From contig WGFB01000103.1 in assembly GCA_015492435.1 (NCBI GenBank), positions 1 through 49,275 of the forward strand: a stretch of DNA of 49,275 nucleotides, given 5' to 3'. This document shows positions 26,422-35,066 of the stretch, one piece after another. How positions within the stretch are numbered: position 1 is the stretch's first letter; each line of letters begins with the position of its first letter. Under the pieces are notes generated by a model that saw only the letters and a list, made by a program, of their open reading frames with translations, did no database searches and was not told the origin of the DNA. Origin of the DNA: Gammaproteobacteria bacterium. GTDB taxonomy: Bacteria > Pseudomonadota > Gammaproteobacteria > SZUA-140. The translations under genes and the position numbers were made by a program.

Positions 26422-27231
26422 ATGAGTGTCCTGCTGTGGATCCTGTTCCTGTTCGCGCTGATCTACGGTGGGATTTTGCTGCATATTTTTCTGACCCAGA
26501 GACGCCGTGTCTATCTGCCCAGCAGGAAAATGCGCACCATACCCGCCTATTTCGGTCTGCGCTTCGAGACGGCCCGTTTTCAGGCCTCCGACGGGGTCAC
26601 TTTGCACGGGTGGTTTGTGCCCCATGATTTTGCGGAGCGGGTCGTGCTGTTCTGCCATGGCAACCGTGGCAATATCTCGGAATACATGGAGACCCTGGTT
26701 ATGTTTCAGGAGATGAAGGTGGCCGTCTTCGCCTTCGACTACAGGGGCTATGGCCTGAGTGAGGGATGCCCCGACGAGGAGGGCACGTACCGGGACGTGG
26801 AGGCGGCATGGGCCTATCTGACCGGGCGCCGTGGCCTGGACCCATCGGACATCGTGGTCATGGGGCGTTCCCTGGGCGCCGCCATTGCATCGCACCTGGC
26901 GGCCAGGCATGCGCCGCGCGCCCTGATTCTGGAATCCACCTTTACTTCCCTGCATGCCATTGCCGCGGAACATCACCCCCATTTGCCGGTGAGCATGCTT
27001 GCCCGGTACCGCTATCCTGTTCTGGAGAACGTTGCGCGAGCCGCATGCCCGGTGCTGGTGATTCACAGCCGCGAGGACGAGGTCATTCCCTTTGCACATG
27101 CGGAGCGCCTCTATGAGGCTGCCAGGGGAGAAAAGGCGCTGCTTCCGATTCTGGGCAATCATTACCAGGGATACCTGGCTTCTGGAAGGCTGTACCGGGA
27201 GGGCCTCGGTGACTTTCTGAGGCATCACTGA
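26422..27231 (+). CDS. Membrane-anchored alpha/beta hydrolase (BEM46/YfhR-like)
   Basis: This 269-residue protein has an N-terminal hydrophobic anchor (3-24). The serine-hydrolase fold shows the oxyanion motif FCHGNRGNI (78-86), the nucleophile elbow GRSLG (Ser150), the acid in HSREDEV (Asp219) and the catalytic His in LGNHYQGY (His247). The arrangement matches the BEM46/YfhR group of uncharacterised esterases or peptidases. The substrate is unknown. It is the last gene of the ilvA transcript group and converges with the carbonic anhydrase gene. Confidence 0.85.
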   Translation: MSVLLWILFLFALIYGGILLHIFLTQRRRVYLPSRKMRTIPAYFGLRFETARFQASDGVTLHGWFVPHDFAERVVLFCHGNRGNISEYMETLVMFQEMKVAVFAFDYRGYGLSEGCPDEEGTYRDVEAAWAYLTGRRGLDPSDIVVMGRSLGAAIASHLAARHAPRALILESTFTSLHAIAAEHHPHLPVSMLARYRYPVLENVARAACPVLVIHSREDEVIPFAHAERLYEAARGEKALLPILGNHYQGYLASGRLYREGLGDFLRHH

Positions 27232-27270
27232 CCGCCGCGCCTCCGGCCTCTCCGGTCCAGAATCAGGTTC

Positions 27271-27281
27271 CTTAACCTATG
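27271..27281. repeat. Possible solo terminus of the TTAA palindromic element
   Basis: AGGTTCCTTAA, the exact right-end sequence of the elements at 34907-35066 and 36356-36514, occurs here 40 bp after the hydrolase stop, with no element attached. An 11-bp match could be chance, but a decayed copy is plausible. Confidence 0.25.
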
Positions 27282-27366
27282 GGTGAAGCTAAGATTTTTT
27301 GATTCCACTGTGAAATCAATAGCTCGCGCTCTGCATCCGCACTGAGCCCGCGGATCCAGATAACTG

Positions 27367-27897
27367 TCAGGTATTCATGTGGCGGTTTTTCAGATCGACA
27401 TAGTGCCGCGCTGAGAATTCCAGATAGGCCAGCTCCTTGTCCGTAAGCTTGCGCGCCTGGCGCGCCGGGCTGCCTATATAGAGATAGCCGCTTTCCAGTT
27501 GCTTGCCCGGCGGGACCAGCGCGCCCGCGCCCACCATCACGCGCGAAGGGACGTGGGCGCCGTCCAGAATGATGGCGCCCATGCCGATCAAGACCAGGTC
27601 ATCGATGGCGCAGGCATGGATGATGGCGCCATGCCCGATGGTGACCTCATTGCCGATGCTGAGAGGATATCCGCCCGGGCTGAACTGATTGTCCTGGGTG
27701 ACATGGAGTACGCTGCCATCCTGGATGTTGGTGCGCGCGCCGATGGTGATCCGGTGCACGTCGCCACGCGCCACGGTCATGGGCCACAGGGAGGCGTCAT
27801 CCCCGATGCTGACGTCGCCGACGACCAGGGCAGTCTCATCGATGTAGGCAGAAGCCTGGATATCTGGCTGGATGCCGTTGAATGTTCGGATGGTCAT
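27367..27897 (-). CDS. Gamma-class carbonic anhydrase-like protein (YrdA/CaiE/PaaY family)
   Basis: The 176-residue left-handed beta-helix protein shows hexapeptide repeats such as IGDDAS, IGARTNI, IGNEVT, IGHGAI and IGMGAI. The three zinc-binding histidines are at His65 (SVLHV), His89 and His94 (IGHGAIIHACAI). The long acidic loop of archaeal Cam is absent, as in YrdA-type proteins, many of which have weak or no measured anhydrase activity. It directly follows gor; its AGGAG overlaps the end of gor, suggesting coupling. A role in CO2/bicarbonate balance is an inference. Confidence 0.88.
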   Translation of the reverse strand: MTIRTFNGIQPDIQASAYIDETALVVGDVSIGDDASLWPMTVARGDVHRITIGARTNIQDGSVLHVTQDNQFSPGGYPLSIGNEVTIGHGAIIHACAIDDLVLIGMGAIILDGAHVPSRVMVGAGALVPPGKQLESGYLYIGSPARQARKLTDKELAYLEFSARHYVDLKNRHMNT

Positions 27898-27914
27898 GGC
27901 GGGTTTTCTCCTTT

Positions 27915-29261
27915 CTACAGTAATACCAGCTCTTCCGCGCTGGTGGGGTGAATGGCGATGGTGTTGTCAAAGTCCTTCTTGCAGGCACCCATCTTGATGG
28001 CCACGGCAAAGCCTTGCAGCATTTCGTCCGCGTGGAGGCCGACGATGTGGCAGCCGATGATTTTTTCCTCGAAGCCCAGGGTCACCAGCTTGATGGCGGT
28101 GCGCGACTTCTCCCCGGTCATGGCATGGAGCAGGGGCGTGAAGTGGCGGGCATACACCTTGACTGCATCGCCGTGCTGGCTGCGGGCCGCTTCCTCTGAA
28201 ACTCCGATGCTGGCAGCGGGCGGGTGGCTGAAGATGACGGTGGGCACGTTCTCCAGATCGAGGCGGCTGTGGAGCTGGTTGCCGAACAGGCGGTCGGCCA
28301 GGCGCCGTCCGGCGGCAATTGCGACAGGGGTCAACTGGATTTGTCCGGTGACATCTCCGATGGCATGAATGCCGCGAACATTGGTGTCATGATAGTCATC
28401 GATGGCGATATGCCCGGCCTCGTCGGTGGCGACACCGGCTGCGCCGAGGGCAATATTGTCGGTGTTGGGAATGCGCCCCACGGCCCAGAGCAGGCAGTCC
28501 ACGCCCGTTACGCGATGTTCCCGGCTGGTTTCCAGGGCCAGGCTGCCATCCTCCTCTCGGGTGATGGAACGCACCTCTAGGCTGCTGAGGATATTGATGC
28601 CGCTGTGTTGCATTTCCTCCATGAGGGATCTCCTGATAATGGCATCGAAGCCATTGAGGAACTCCAGGCGGCGCATCATGATAGTGACTTCACTGCCCAG
28701 TGCGTTGAGCAGGCAGGCGGTTTCCACTGCGATATAGCCGGAACCCACGATAACCACCCGCTCTGGGCGGTCAGGCAGCTCGAAAAAGTCATCAGAGGTG
28801 ATGCCATGACCGGCGCCCGGCAGATCTGGTACCCTGGGCCTGCCTCCCGTGGCAATCACGATATGATCGGCGCTGTAGCGCCGCCCGCCCGCTTCCAGGG
28901 TATGCGCGTCCACGAACCGTCCATGCCCCGCGACGATATCGATGTTGAAATCGGAAAGGCTGGACCGATAGATCTGATTCAGACGTTTGAGATAAGCATT
29001 GCGCTTGGTCCTGAGCATGGCCCAATCCACGGCGCCCGCACGGATATCGAAGCCATAGGCCGGCGCCAGGCGCAGGGCATGTGCGAATTCCGCCGCGTGC
29101 CAGAGGATTTTTTTGGGCACGCAGCCACGGTTGACGCAGGTGCCGCCCAGCTTGTCGGCCTCGATGACGGCGCATCGGGCACCATGCTGGGCGGCTCTTT
29201 TTGCCGCGGCGATGCCACCGCTGCCGCCACCCAGGGCGATCAGATCGTAGTGCTTGACCAT
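27915..29261 (-). CDS. gor: Glutathione-disulfide reductase
   Basis: This 448-residue class-I flavoprotein disulfide reductase has the FAD-binding GGGSGGIAAAKRAA (11-24), the redox-active pair Cys42/Cys47 in GGTCVNRGCVPKK, the NAD(P)H fold GSGYIAVETACLLNALGSEV, and the C-terminal HPTSAEELVLL containing the His-Glu dyad. In the cofactor region MMRRLEFLNGFD one of the two arginines that select NADPH in E. coli Gor is kept, while the second position is Asn. Cofactor preference is therefore less certain, and a trypanothione- or other thiol-reductase role is possible. It forms an operon with the carbonic anhydrase. Confidence 0.88.
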   Translation of the reverse strand: MVKHYDLIALGGGSGGIAAAKRAAQHGARCAVIEADKLGGTCVNRGCVPKKILWHAAEFAHALRLAPAYGFDIRAGAVDWAMLRTKRNAYLKRLNQIYRSSLSDFNIDIVAGHGRFVDAHTLEAGGRRYSADHIVIATGGRPRVPDLPGAGHGITSDDFFELPDRPERVVIVGSGYIAVETACLLNALGSEVTIMMRRLEFLNGFDAIIRRSLMEEMQHSGINILSSLEVRSITREEDGSLALETSREHRVTGVDCLLWAVGRIPNTDNIALGAAGVATDEAGHIAIDDYHDTNVRGIHAIGDVTGQIQLTPVAIAAGRRLADRLFGNQLHSRLDLENVPTVIFSHPPAASIGVSEEAARSQHGDAVKVYARHFTPLLHAMTGEKSRTAIKLVTLGFEEKIIGCHIVGLHADEMLQGFAVAIKMGACKKDFDNTIAIHPTSAEELVLL

Positions 29262-29297
29262 TGGTTCCCTCGGGAAATTGTGATTTCCTAATATAGC

Positions 29298-29392
29298 ATT
29301 ACCCAGTCATTGCAAAAAATTGGGTGCTGGGATTGTGAAAGGTACAAGATACAAGGGAAACTGCCTTTTTGTACCTTGTATCTTGAATCTTC
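29298..29392 (+). repeat. TACAAG-heptamer structured repeat, copy 1
   Basis: The block starts ATTACCCAGTCATTGCA and continues through CTGGGATTGTGAAAGGTACA and AGATACAAGGG to CCTTTTTGTACCTTGTATCT. The same order of blocks, inverted and about 80 % identical, occurs at 35291-35398. Two stems are possible: CCCAGT/GCTGGG, and AAGATACAAGG with CCTTGTATCTT. It lies between gor and prlC, just before the prlC ribosome binding site. Confidence 0.7.
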
Positions 29393-29415
29393 CATAACGA
29401 GTGTCAGGAGCAGGC

Positions 29416-31455
29416 ATGGACAATCCTCTGTTGAATCAAGGCGCGCTTCCCAGGTTCAGTGAAATAAAGCCCGCGCATGTGGTGCCTGCCATCGAGGCGG
29501 TACTGTCTGAAAACCGGGCTGCCGTCTCACGGCTTCTCGAAGCCAATGCAGAATACACCTGGGACAATCTCGCGCAGCCTCTGGAAGCGCTTGCTGACCG
29601 CCTGGCACGCACCTGGTCCCCGGTGAGCCACATGAACGCGGTCGTCAACAGCCCGGAGTTGCGCGAGGCCTATAATGCCTGCCTGCCCAGGCTGAGCGCC
29701 TATGCAACGGAACTGGGTCAGAACGAGGCGCTCTATCGGGCTTATTGCGCCATCGCCGAAAGAGATGATTTCCAGAGTCTGCACCATGCCCAGCGCAAGG
29801 TTGTGGAGAATGCTTTGCGCGATTTCCGTCTGTCCGGCGTGGCGCTCGATGGGGAACACAAGGCGCGTTACAAGGCCATCGCGCAGGAACTTTCCACTCT
29901 GACCGCAAAATTCGAGCAGAATCTGCTCGATGCGACTCATGCCTGGAGCAAGCTGGTGAAGGATCGCGCGCGCCTTGATGGCCTGCCGGACTCGGCGCTG
30001 GCCCAGGCGCGCCAGGCGGCCCAGCGTCAGGGGAAGGACGGCTGGTTGTTCACGCTGGAGTTTCCATCCTTCAATGCCGTGATGAGCTATGCCGACGACC
30101 GCGCGCTGCGGCGCGAGGTCTACGAGGCCTATGTCACCCGCGCCTCCGATGTGGGGCCCCATGCAGGACGCTGGGACAACTCGCCGATCATGGAGCGCAT
30201 CCTGGCCTTGCGTCATGAGGAGGCACGCTTGTTGGGGTTTTCCAATTTCGCGGAACGTTCTCTCGCGACCAAGATGGCAACCAGCACCCGCCAGGTCATG
30301 GACTTCCTTCTCGATCTGGCCCGGAGGACCCGCGAGCATGCGCGCCGGGAACTGGACGAGTTGCGCGCCTTTGCCCGTGACCGGCACGGCCATGGTGAGA
30401 TGGAAGCCTGGGATGTGGCCTATTTCTCGGAGAAACTGCGTCAGCACCGCTTCACCCTCTCGCAGGAGGAACTCAAGCCCTATTTCCCGGAAGACAGGGT
30501 GCTGGAGGGGCTCTTTGCCGTGGTCAGGCGCCTTTTCGGCCTGCAGGTGAAGCCTGTGGAAGGGATTGATAAGTGGCACGGGGACGCGCGGTTTTATGAA
30601 GTTCGTGATGCATCGGGAGAGGCGCGGGGCTCATTCTATCTTGATTTGTACGCCCGCGCCGGCAAGCGCGGTGGCGCATGGATGGATGAATGTATCGGGC
30701 GCCGTAGAACGGCGCAGGGTCTACAGTTGCCCGTTGCCTATCTGACCTGCAATTTTACTCCGCCGCTGGGCGACGATCCGGCCCTGCTCACCCATGACGA
30801 GGTGGTGACCCTGTTTCACGAATTCGGGCATGGCCTCCATCACATGTTGACGCAGGTGGACTATGCCGCCGTGGCCGGGATTCAGGGGGTGCCCTGGGAC
30901 GCCGTGGAACTGCCCAGCCAGTTCATGGAGAACTGGTGCTGGGAACGGGAGGCCATTGGCCTGTTCTCTGGCCATTATCAGACAGGCGAGCCCCTGCCGG
31001 AGGAGAAATTCAACAGCCTGCTGGCCATGAGAAATTTCCAGGCGGGGATGAAAATGGTGCGCCAACTGGAATTTGCCATTTTCGATTTCCGCCTGCACCT
31101 CGAATACGATCCGGTCCGCGGCGCGCGCATCCATGAGCTTCTGGAGGACGTGCGCCGCGAGGTTGCGGTCATTCACCCGCCCTCCTTCAACCGCTTTCCC
31201 CACGGTTTTGCCCATATTTTTTCTGGCGGATACAGCGCGGGATACTACAGTTATAAATGGGCGGAGGTGTTGTCCAGCGACGCCTTCTCCCTGTTCGAGG
31301 AGAAGGGTGTTTTCGACAGCGAAACCGGCATGAGATTTCTGCGCTCCATTCTGGAGCAGGGTGGCTCGCGGGATCCCCTGGAATTGTTCGTCGAGTTCCG
31401 CGGACGGGAGCCTCAGGTCGAAGCCCTGTTGCGCCACTGCGGCCTGGCCGCGTAA
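29416..31455 (+). CDS. prlC: Oligopeptidase A (M3 metallopeptidase)
   Basis: I start at the ATG at 29416, 5 bp after AGGAG, giving 679 residues (E. coli OpdA has 680); the GTG at 29401 overlaps the ribosome site. The zinc site is TLFHEFGHGLHH, with the third ligand Glu in the following helix segment (QFMENW region). The C-terminal segment FSGGYSAGYYSYKWAEVLS is typical of the family and holds the substrate-contacting tyrosines. The enzyme degrades short peptides, including cleaved signal peptides, in the cytoplasm. Confidence 0.95.
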   Translation: MDNPLLNQGALPRFSEIKPAHVVPAIEAVLSENRAAVSRLLEANAEYTWDNLAQPLEALADRLARTWSPVSHMNAVVNSPELREAYNACLPRLSAYATELGQNEALYRAYCAIAERDDFQSLHHAQRKVVENALRDFRLSGVALDGEHKARYKAIAQELSTLTAKFEQNLLDATHAWSKLVKDRARLDGLPDSALAQARQAAQRQGKDGWLFTLEFPSFNAVMSYADDRALRREVYEAYVTRASDVGPHAGRWDNSPIMERILALRHEEARLLGFSNFAERSLATKMATSTRQVMDFLLDLARRTREHARRELDELRAFARDRHGHGEMEAWDVAYFSEKLRQHRFTLSQEELKPYFPEDRVLEGLFAVVRRLFGLQVKPVEGIDKWHGDARFYEVRDASGEARGSFYLDLYARAGKRGGAWMDECIGRRRTAQGLQLPVAYLTCNFTPPLGDDPALLTHDEVVTLFHEFGHGLHHMLTQVDYAAVAGIQGVPWDAVELPSQFMENWCWEREAIGLFSGHYQTGEPLPEEKFNSLLAMRNFQAGMKMVRQLEFAIFDFRLHLEYDPVRGARIHELLEDVRREVAVIHPPSFNRFPHGFAHIFSGGYSAGYYSYKWAEVLSSDAFSLFEEKGVFDSETGMRFLRSILEQGGSRDPLELFVEFRGREPQVEALLRHCGLAA

Positions 31456-31720
31456 GGCAATCCCCGGCCCGCGCTTCCCGTCAGCCTGGTGGCCACTTGC
31501 TTGATCCTTGAATCCCAGGGAGATTTTACGAAGGCGCGGAGTACGTGGGGATATTGTTGCCGGGTTGATAAGGGTGCGATTCCTGCGCGGTTCCCGCCGG
31601 CCTGCTGAGATACCATGGTTGTTTTCGTGGTCCTGGGTGTTATGATCAAGCGCTCTGCAGCCAATCTCCGCGTGGGGACGGCTGCCTTTCTACCAAGGAG
31701 TTCAAAGGGAGGTTGTTGCA

Positions 31721-32101
31721 ATGAGAAAGAAGAATATCCTGACCGTATGTTTACTGTCCCTGTTTCTGGCTGCTGGCATGGCGCACGCCGGTGACATGGA
31801 AATGCCCTGCGGCAAGGGCAAGAAAGGGATGAAGGGCCATGGTGGCGGCATGGAAATGATGAAGGCGCGCCACGAGATGATGAACGGCATGATGAGCATG
31901 ATGAAGGAAACCATGTCCATCGTGAAAAATCTCAACCACAAGCCGTCGCCCGCGGAACGCGAGAAGCTGGCGGGTATGATCAAGCGCATGGACGAGATGA
32001 TGGCCCAGCATGATGAGATGCATGAAAAAATGCGCAAAAAGATGAAGGAGCATATGGAGATGCGCATGGAGAAAAAGGAGCACGGCAATGGGCACGACTA
32101 G
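31721..32101 (+). CDS. Small exported Met/His-rich protein, possibly metal-binding
   Basis: The 126-residue protein has a signal peptide (MRKKNILTVCLLSLFLAAG, then MAHA, cut near residue 23). The mature part contains 23 of the protein's 25 methionines, in MM and MXM clusters, many Lys/Glu, and a C-terminal HGNGHD. The pattern GGGMEMMKARHEMMNGMMSM resembles periplasmic copper- or silver-binding proteins, but the heptad-like spacing of the C-terminal half (MDEMMAQHDEMHEKMRKKMK) also fits a charged helical hairpin of Spy/CpxP type. I do not recognise a specific family. A GGGAGG site lies 9 bp before the ATG. It stands alone on its transcript. Confidence 0.75.
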   Translation: MRKKNILTVCLLSLFLAAGMAHAGDMEMPCGKGKKGMKGHGGGMEMMKARHEMMNGMMSMMKETMSIVKNLNHKPSPAEREKLAGMIKRMDEMMAQHDEMHEKMRKKMKEHMEMRMEKKEHGNGHD

Positions 32102-32191
32102 GAGGAGCATGCCGGAATAAGGGAATCGTAGCGAGGCGAGCGGGAAAGCGGGGCGTTTTCCCGCCGCCGCAGTAGACTTCGCCTGAGTCCG

Positions 32192-32253
32192 GCAGGCGTC
32201 CTGGACGCCTGCGGATCAGCGGGGCAGGCCGGGGGTCCAACCGGGCCTGCCCC
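32192..32253. repeat. Two adjacent G+C-rich hairpins downstream of the Met-rich gene
   Basis: GCAGGCGTCC (32192-32201) and GGACGCCTGC (32203-32212) form one inverted repeat. GGGGCAGGCC (32221-32230) and GGCCTGCCCC (32244-32253) form a second perfect one. Neither has a T-run. They may stabilise the upstream mRNA 3' end or mark a REP-like element. Confidence 0.5.
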
Positions 32254-32374
32254 CTGCCGCGGTTTGCGGAATCCCATGGGCTGACACCTTGATTCCTTGC
32301 CTGCGGGATGTTTTCTTTTGTTTTTGCGGAATAGCTTGCTAATATGCACACTTTTACCATTTAAGAAGTGTCAT

Positions 32375-32773
32375 ATGAAATACATCACCGCCATCGTCTT
32401 TGGGCTTTCCCTGACTGTCAGTGCTGACCGCGTCGCGGCCGAGCAAGGTTACGACTATTTTCCTCACCTCATCACCCTGATCGCTACCCTGGCCAATATG
32501 GCCGTGGAGGCGGACAATTGCGAGCAGCAATTGACAAATTTTGGCAAGCGCGGCCTGGAGAGCCCTGATTGCCGGAATTTCAAAAAAACCTATTACAGTC
32601 ATTGGCCTGACAGGGAATCCCTGCAGGATGAGATCCTTTCCTATGTGTTGCGCAGCGAGGCGGGTGAGTTTGTGTGTGACGAGCGGTGCCGCAATATGCT
32701 CATGCGGAGCGAGGAGCTGCGCATCATTATCGTCTACACCCTGGATTACATGGAATTCGCCCTGGATTATTGA
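32375..32773 (+). CDS. Hypothetical small exported protein
   Basis: Starting at the ATG at 32375 (after a weak AAGAAG) the protein has 132 residues. An N-terminal signal-like segment MKYITAIVFGLSLTVSADRV is followed by AAEQG. Four cysteines are visible in the mature part (NCEQQL, PDCRNF, VCDERC), which could form two disulfides in the periplasm. No family is recognised. A longer frame beginning at 32297 lacks a ribosome site. It precedes another small exported protein by 135 bp. Confidence 0.6.
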   Translation: MKYITAIVFGLSLTVSADRVAAEQGYDYFPHLITLIATLANMAVEADNCEQQLTNFGKRGLESPDCRNFKKTYYSHWPDRESLQDEILSYVLRSEAGEFVCDERCRNMLMRSEELRIIIVYTLDYMEFALDY

Positions 32774-32908
32774 CCGTGGGATGGGGATACGAAAAAATCC
32801 GACCGAAATAATCAAATAAAGATGTATTCGGAGGCGCTAAAGTGCTAGATTAATCATCCGGGTATGATTTCGCCAAGTTGTTCTCAACGATTGTTAAGGA
32901 GTCCTACC

Positions 32909-33259
32909 ATGAGAAGATTATCTGTCATTTGCTTTGCCTTGTTGTTCTCCCTCGTTTCCTTGCCGGTCATGGCGGGGGAGGGGCCCATGAAGTTGCCTGA
33001 AGGCGCCGATCCGGCCGCCGTCATGCATAATGACGAAGGCATTGCCTCCTGGAACAAGGGGGACTACCGCTCGGCCCTGATGCATTTCAGTGAAGCCTCC
33101 AAGATCGCCCCATCCGGCGAGAGCCACTTCAATGAAGCCATCAGTCTGGACAAGCTGGGACGCCACGGAGAGGCTGCCATGCACTTCAGAATGGCCAAGA
33201 AAAACGCCAACGGCAATGAAAAAATCCTCAATTCCCGCATTCTCAACGCACACCTTTAG
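32909..33259 (+). CDS. Small exported TPR-like protein
   Basis: The ATG at 32909 lies 8 bp after AAGGAG, giving 116 residues. A signal peptide ends PVMAGEG near residue 22. The mature part holds about two TPR-like helix pairs: NDEGIASWNKGDYRSALMHFSEASKIAP and ESHFNEAISLDKLGRHGEAAMHFRMAKKNA. It probably makes a protein contact in the periplasm; partners are unknown. A perfect 7-bp hairpin, CCCGGCC/GGCCGGG (33273-33289), follows 14 bp after the stop. Confidence 0.75.
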   Translation: MRRLSVICFALLFSLVSLPVMAGEGPMKLPEGADPAAVMHNDEGIASWNKGDYRSALMHFSEASKIAPSGESHFNEAISLDKLGRHGEAAMHFRMAKKNANGNEKILNSRILNAHL

Positions 33260-33478
33260 CTGACACCGTCCCCCCGGCCTCCGGCCGGGCGGGACGAAAG
33301 GCGGCCCGCCATTCCAGCCCGGGGCTTGCAGGGAGCGAGCAACGCCTAATCGATTGATCGTCAAGACGGGCTGCCGCGCGCCCGGCCGCGGCGGCGGAAC
33401 ACGTGATATATTTTGGCCGGGGTAAGTATGATAAGCTTCCCACCGATCTGCCTGCCAACCAAGAACAGGGGATAGCCC

Positions 33479-34906
33479 GTGGCCAGCACCCAAACAGACA
33501 GGGAACCGACCTTCCGGGAAAGCGTAGACCTCATGGTGGACCGGGCCATGGCGGCCATGGGCGTCGATAAGGGCACGGCGACGGCCATCAAATCCTGTAA
33601 TGCGGTTCTGAAGGTTCAGTTTCCCGTCAAGATCCGCGGCAAGACCGAGATTTTCACCGGCTGGCGCGCGGTCCACAGCACCCACCGCCTGCCGGCCAAG
33701 GGCGGCATACGCTATGCGCCCTATGCCGACCAGGACGAGGTTGAAGCCCTGGCGGCTCTCATGACCTACAAGTGCGCCATCGTTGATGTGCCCTTCGGCG
33801 GTTCCAAGGGCGCGTTGCTGATCGATCCGTCCCGCTACGACCGGGATGAAATGGAGATGATTACCCGCAGATTCACCCTGGAACTGACGCGCAAGGGATT
33901 TCTCAGTCCCGCCACCAATGTGCCCGCGCCGGATGTGGGCACCGGACAGCGGGAGATGGCATGGATGGCCGATACCTACAAGCACCTGCATCCCGAGGAC
34001 ATCAACTATATTGCCTGCGTGACGGGCAAGCCCGTGCATCACGGCGGCATCCAGGGCCGTGTGGAGGCGACGGGGCGTGGGGTGCAATATGCCCTGCGTG
34101 AGTTCTTTCGCCATGGCGAGGATGTCAAGGCCGCCAATATGAGCGGGGGCCTGGAAGGCAAGCGTATCGTGATCCAGGGGCTGGGTAACGTCGGGTATCA
34201 TGCGGCGAAATTTCTTTCCGAGGAGGATGGCGCGCGCATCATTGCCGTTATCGAACGGGACGGCGCCGTGCTCAACGACAAGGGGATTCAGGTTGAGGAA
34301 CTCCATCAGCATATGAGGGAGCACCGTACCATCCGGAACTTCCCCGGCGCCGCTTTCGTGGAAGATGGCCACAAGGTTCTGGAACAGGAATGCGATATTC
34401 TCATTCCCGCGGCTCTGGAGGGCCAGATCTCCCAGGAGAATGCGCCGCGGATCAAGGCGAAGATGATTGCCGAGGCCGCCAACGGGCCCGTGACCTACGG
34501 GGCGGATGGCATTCTCAACAAGCGTGGCGTGGTGATCTTGCCCGATGCCTACGTCAATGCAGGTGGCGTGACTGTTTCCTATTTCGAATGGATCCGCAAT
34601 ATTTCCCATATCAGACTGGGCAGGATGCAGCGCCGCCATGATGAATTGCGAGGACGGCAGATGGCGGCCATGGTGGAGGAGACGACGGGGTCAAGAGTGC
34701 CCGATCACTTCCGCGAGAGCATCACCCGTGGCGCCAATGAACTCGACCTGGTGCGCTCGGGCCTGGATGATACCATGCGCCTGGCTTACCAGGAGATCCG
34801 CCGCATTCTGCGCGAAGAAGACGCGGTATGTGATTTGCGTACCGCCACGTATGTTGCGGCGATACGCAAGATCGCCCGCTCCTATCTCGATATCGGCATC
34901 TATTAA
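33479..34906 (+). CDS. Glu/Leu/Phe/Val-type dehydrogenase, probably NAD-dependent glutamate dehydrogenase
   Basis: The 475-residue protein has the ELFV dehydrogenase core: the substrate-binding lysines in LPAKGGIRYAPYA (Lys74) and MTYKCAIVDVPFGGSKGAL (Lys98, catalytic Lys110). The Rossmann motif GLGNVGYHAAKFL is followed by AEAANGPVT. The length and the sequence around Lys98-Lys110 fit glutamate dehydrogenase better than the shorter leucine dehydrogenases. It would interconvert glutamate and 2-oxoglutarate plus ammonia, which links to the urease-derived ammonia. The start is GTG, 6 bp after AGGGGA. The stop TAA belongs to the TTAA that flanks the palindromic element beginning at 34907. Confidence 0.88.
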   Translation: MASTQTDREPTFRESVDLMVDRAMAAMGVDKGTATAIKSCNAVLKVQFPVKIRGKTEIFTGWRAVHSTHRLPAKGGIRYAPYADQDEVEALAALMTYKCAIVDVPFGGSKGALLIDPSRYDRDEMEMITRRFTLELTRKGFLSPATNVPAPDVGTGQREMAWMADTYKHLHPEDINYIACVTGKPVHHGGIQGRVEATGRGVQYALREFFRHGEDVKAANMSGGLEGKRIVIQGLGNVGYHAAKFLSEEDGARIIAVIERDGAVLNDKGIQVEELHQHMREHRTIRNFPGAAFVEDGHKVLEQECDILIPAALEGQISQENAPRIKAKMIAEAANGPVTYGADGILNKRGVVILPDAYVNAGGVTVSYFEWIRNISHIRLGRMQRRHDELRGRQMAAMVEETTGSRVPDHFRESITRGANELDLVRSGLDDTMRLAYQEIRRILREEDAVCDLRTATYVAAIRKIARSYLDIGIY

Positions 34907-35066
34907 GGAACCTCTGATTAATTCATGGACCGGCGTCTGGCGGCTGAAATGTCCCGGCTCTGCGTTGAAAAGCTTGGCAATAGCGCGCTATTACCTGCGC
35001 TTTTCGCCTTGATCCGGAACATTTCATCTCGCCATCCATCCGGTCCATGAATTGATCAGAGGTTCC
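34907..35066. repeat. TTAA-flanked palindromic element, copy A (full length)
   Basis: The 160-bp element has ends GGAACCTCTGATTAATTC and its near-perfect inverse, flanked by TTAA on both sides (34903-34906, 35067-35070). The whole element is an imperfect palindrome: the two halves align along their length and meet in AATAGCGCGCTATT. The left half carries the GTCTGGCGGCTGAAATGTCC type, the right half the GGCGAGATGAAATGTTCC type (read inversely). It can fold into one long hairpin and contains no credible open frame. Confidence 0.85.
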
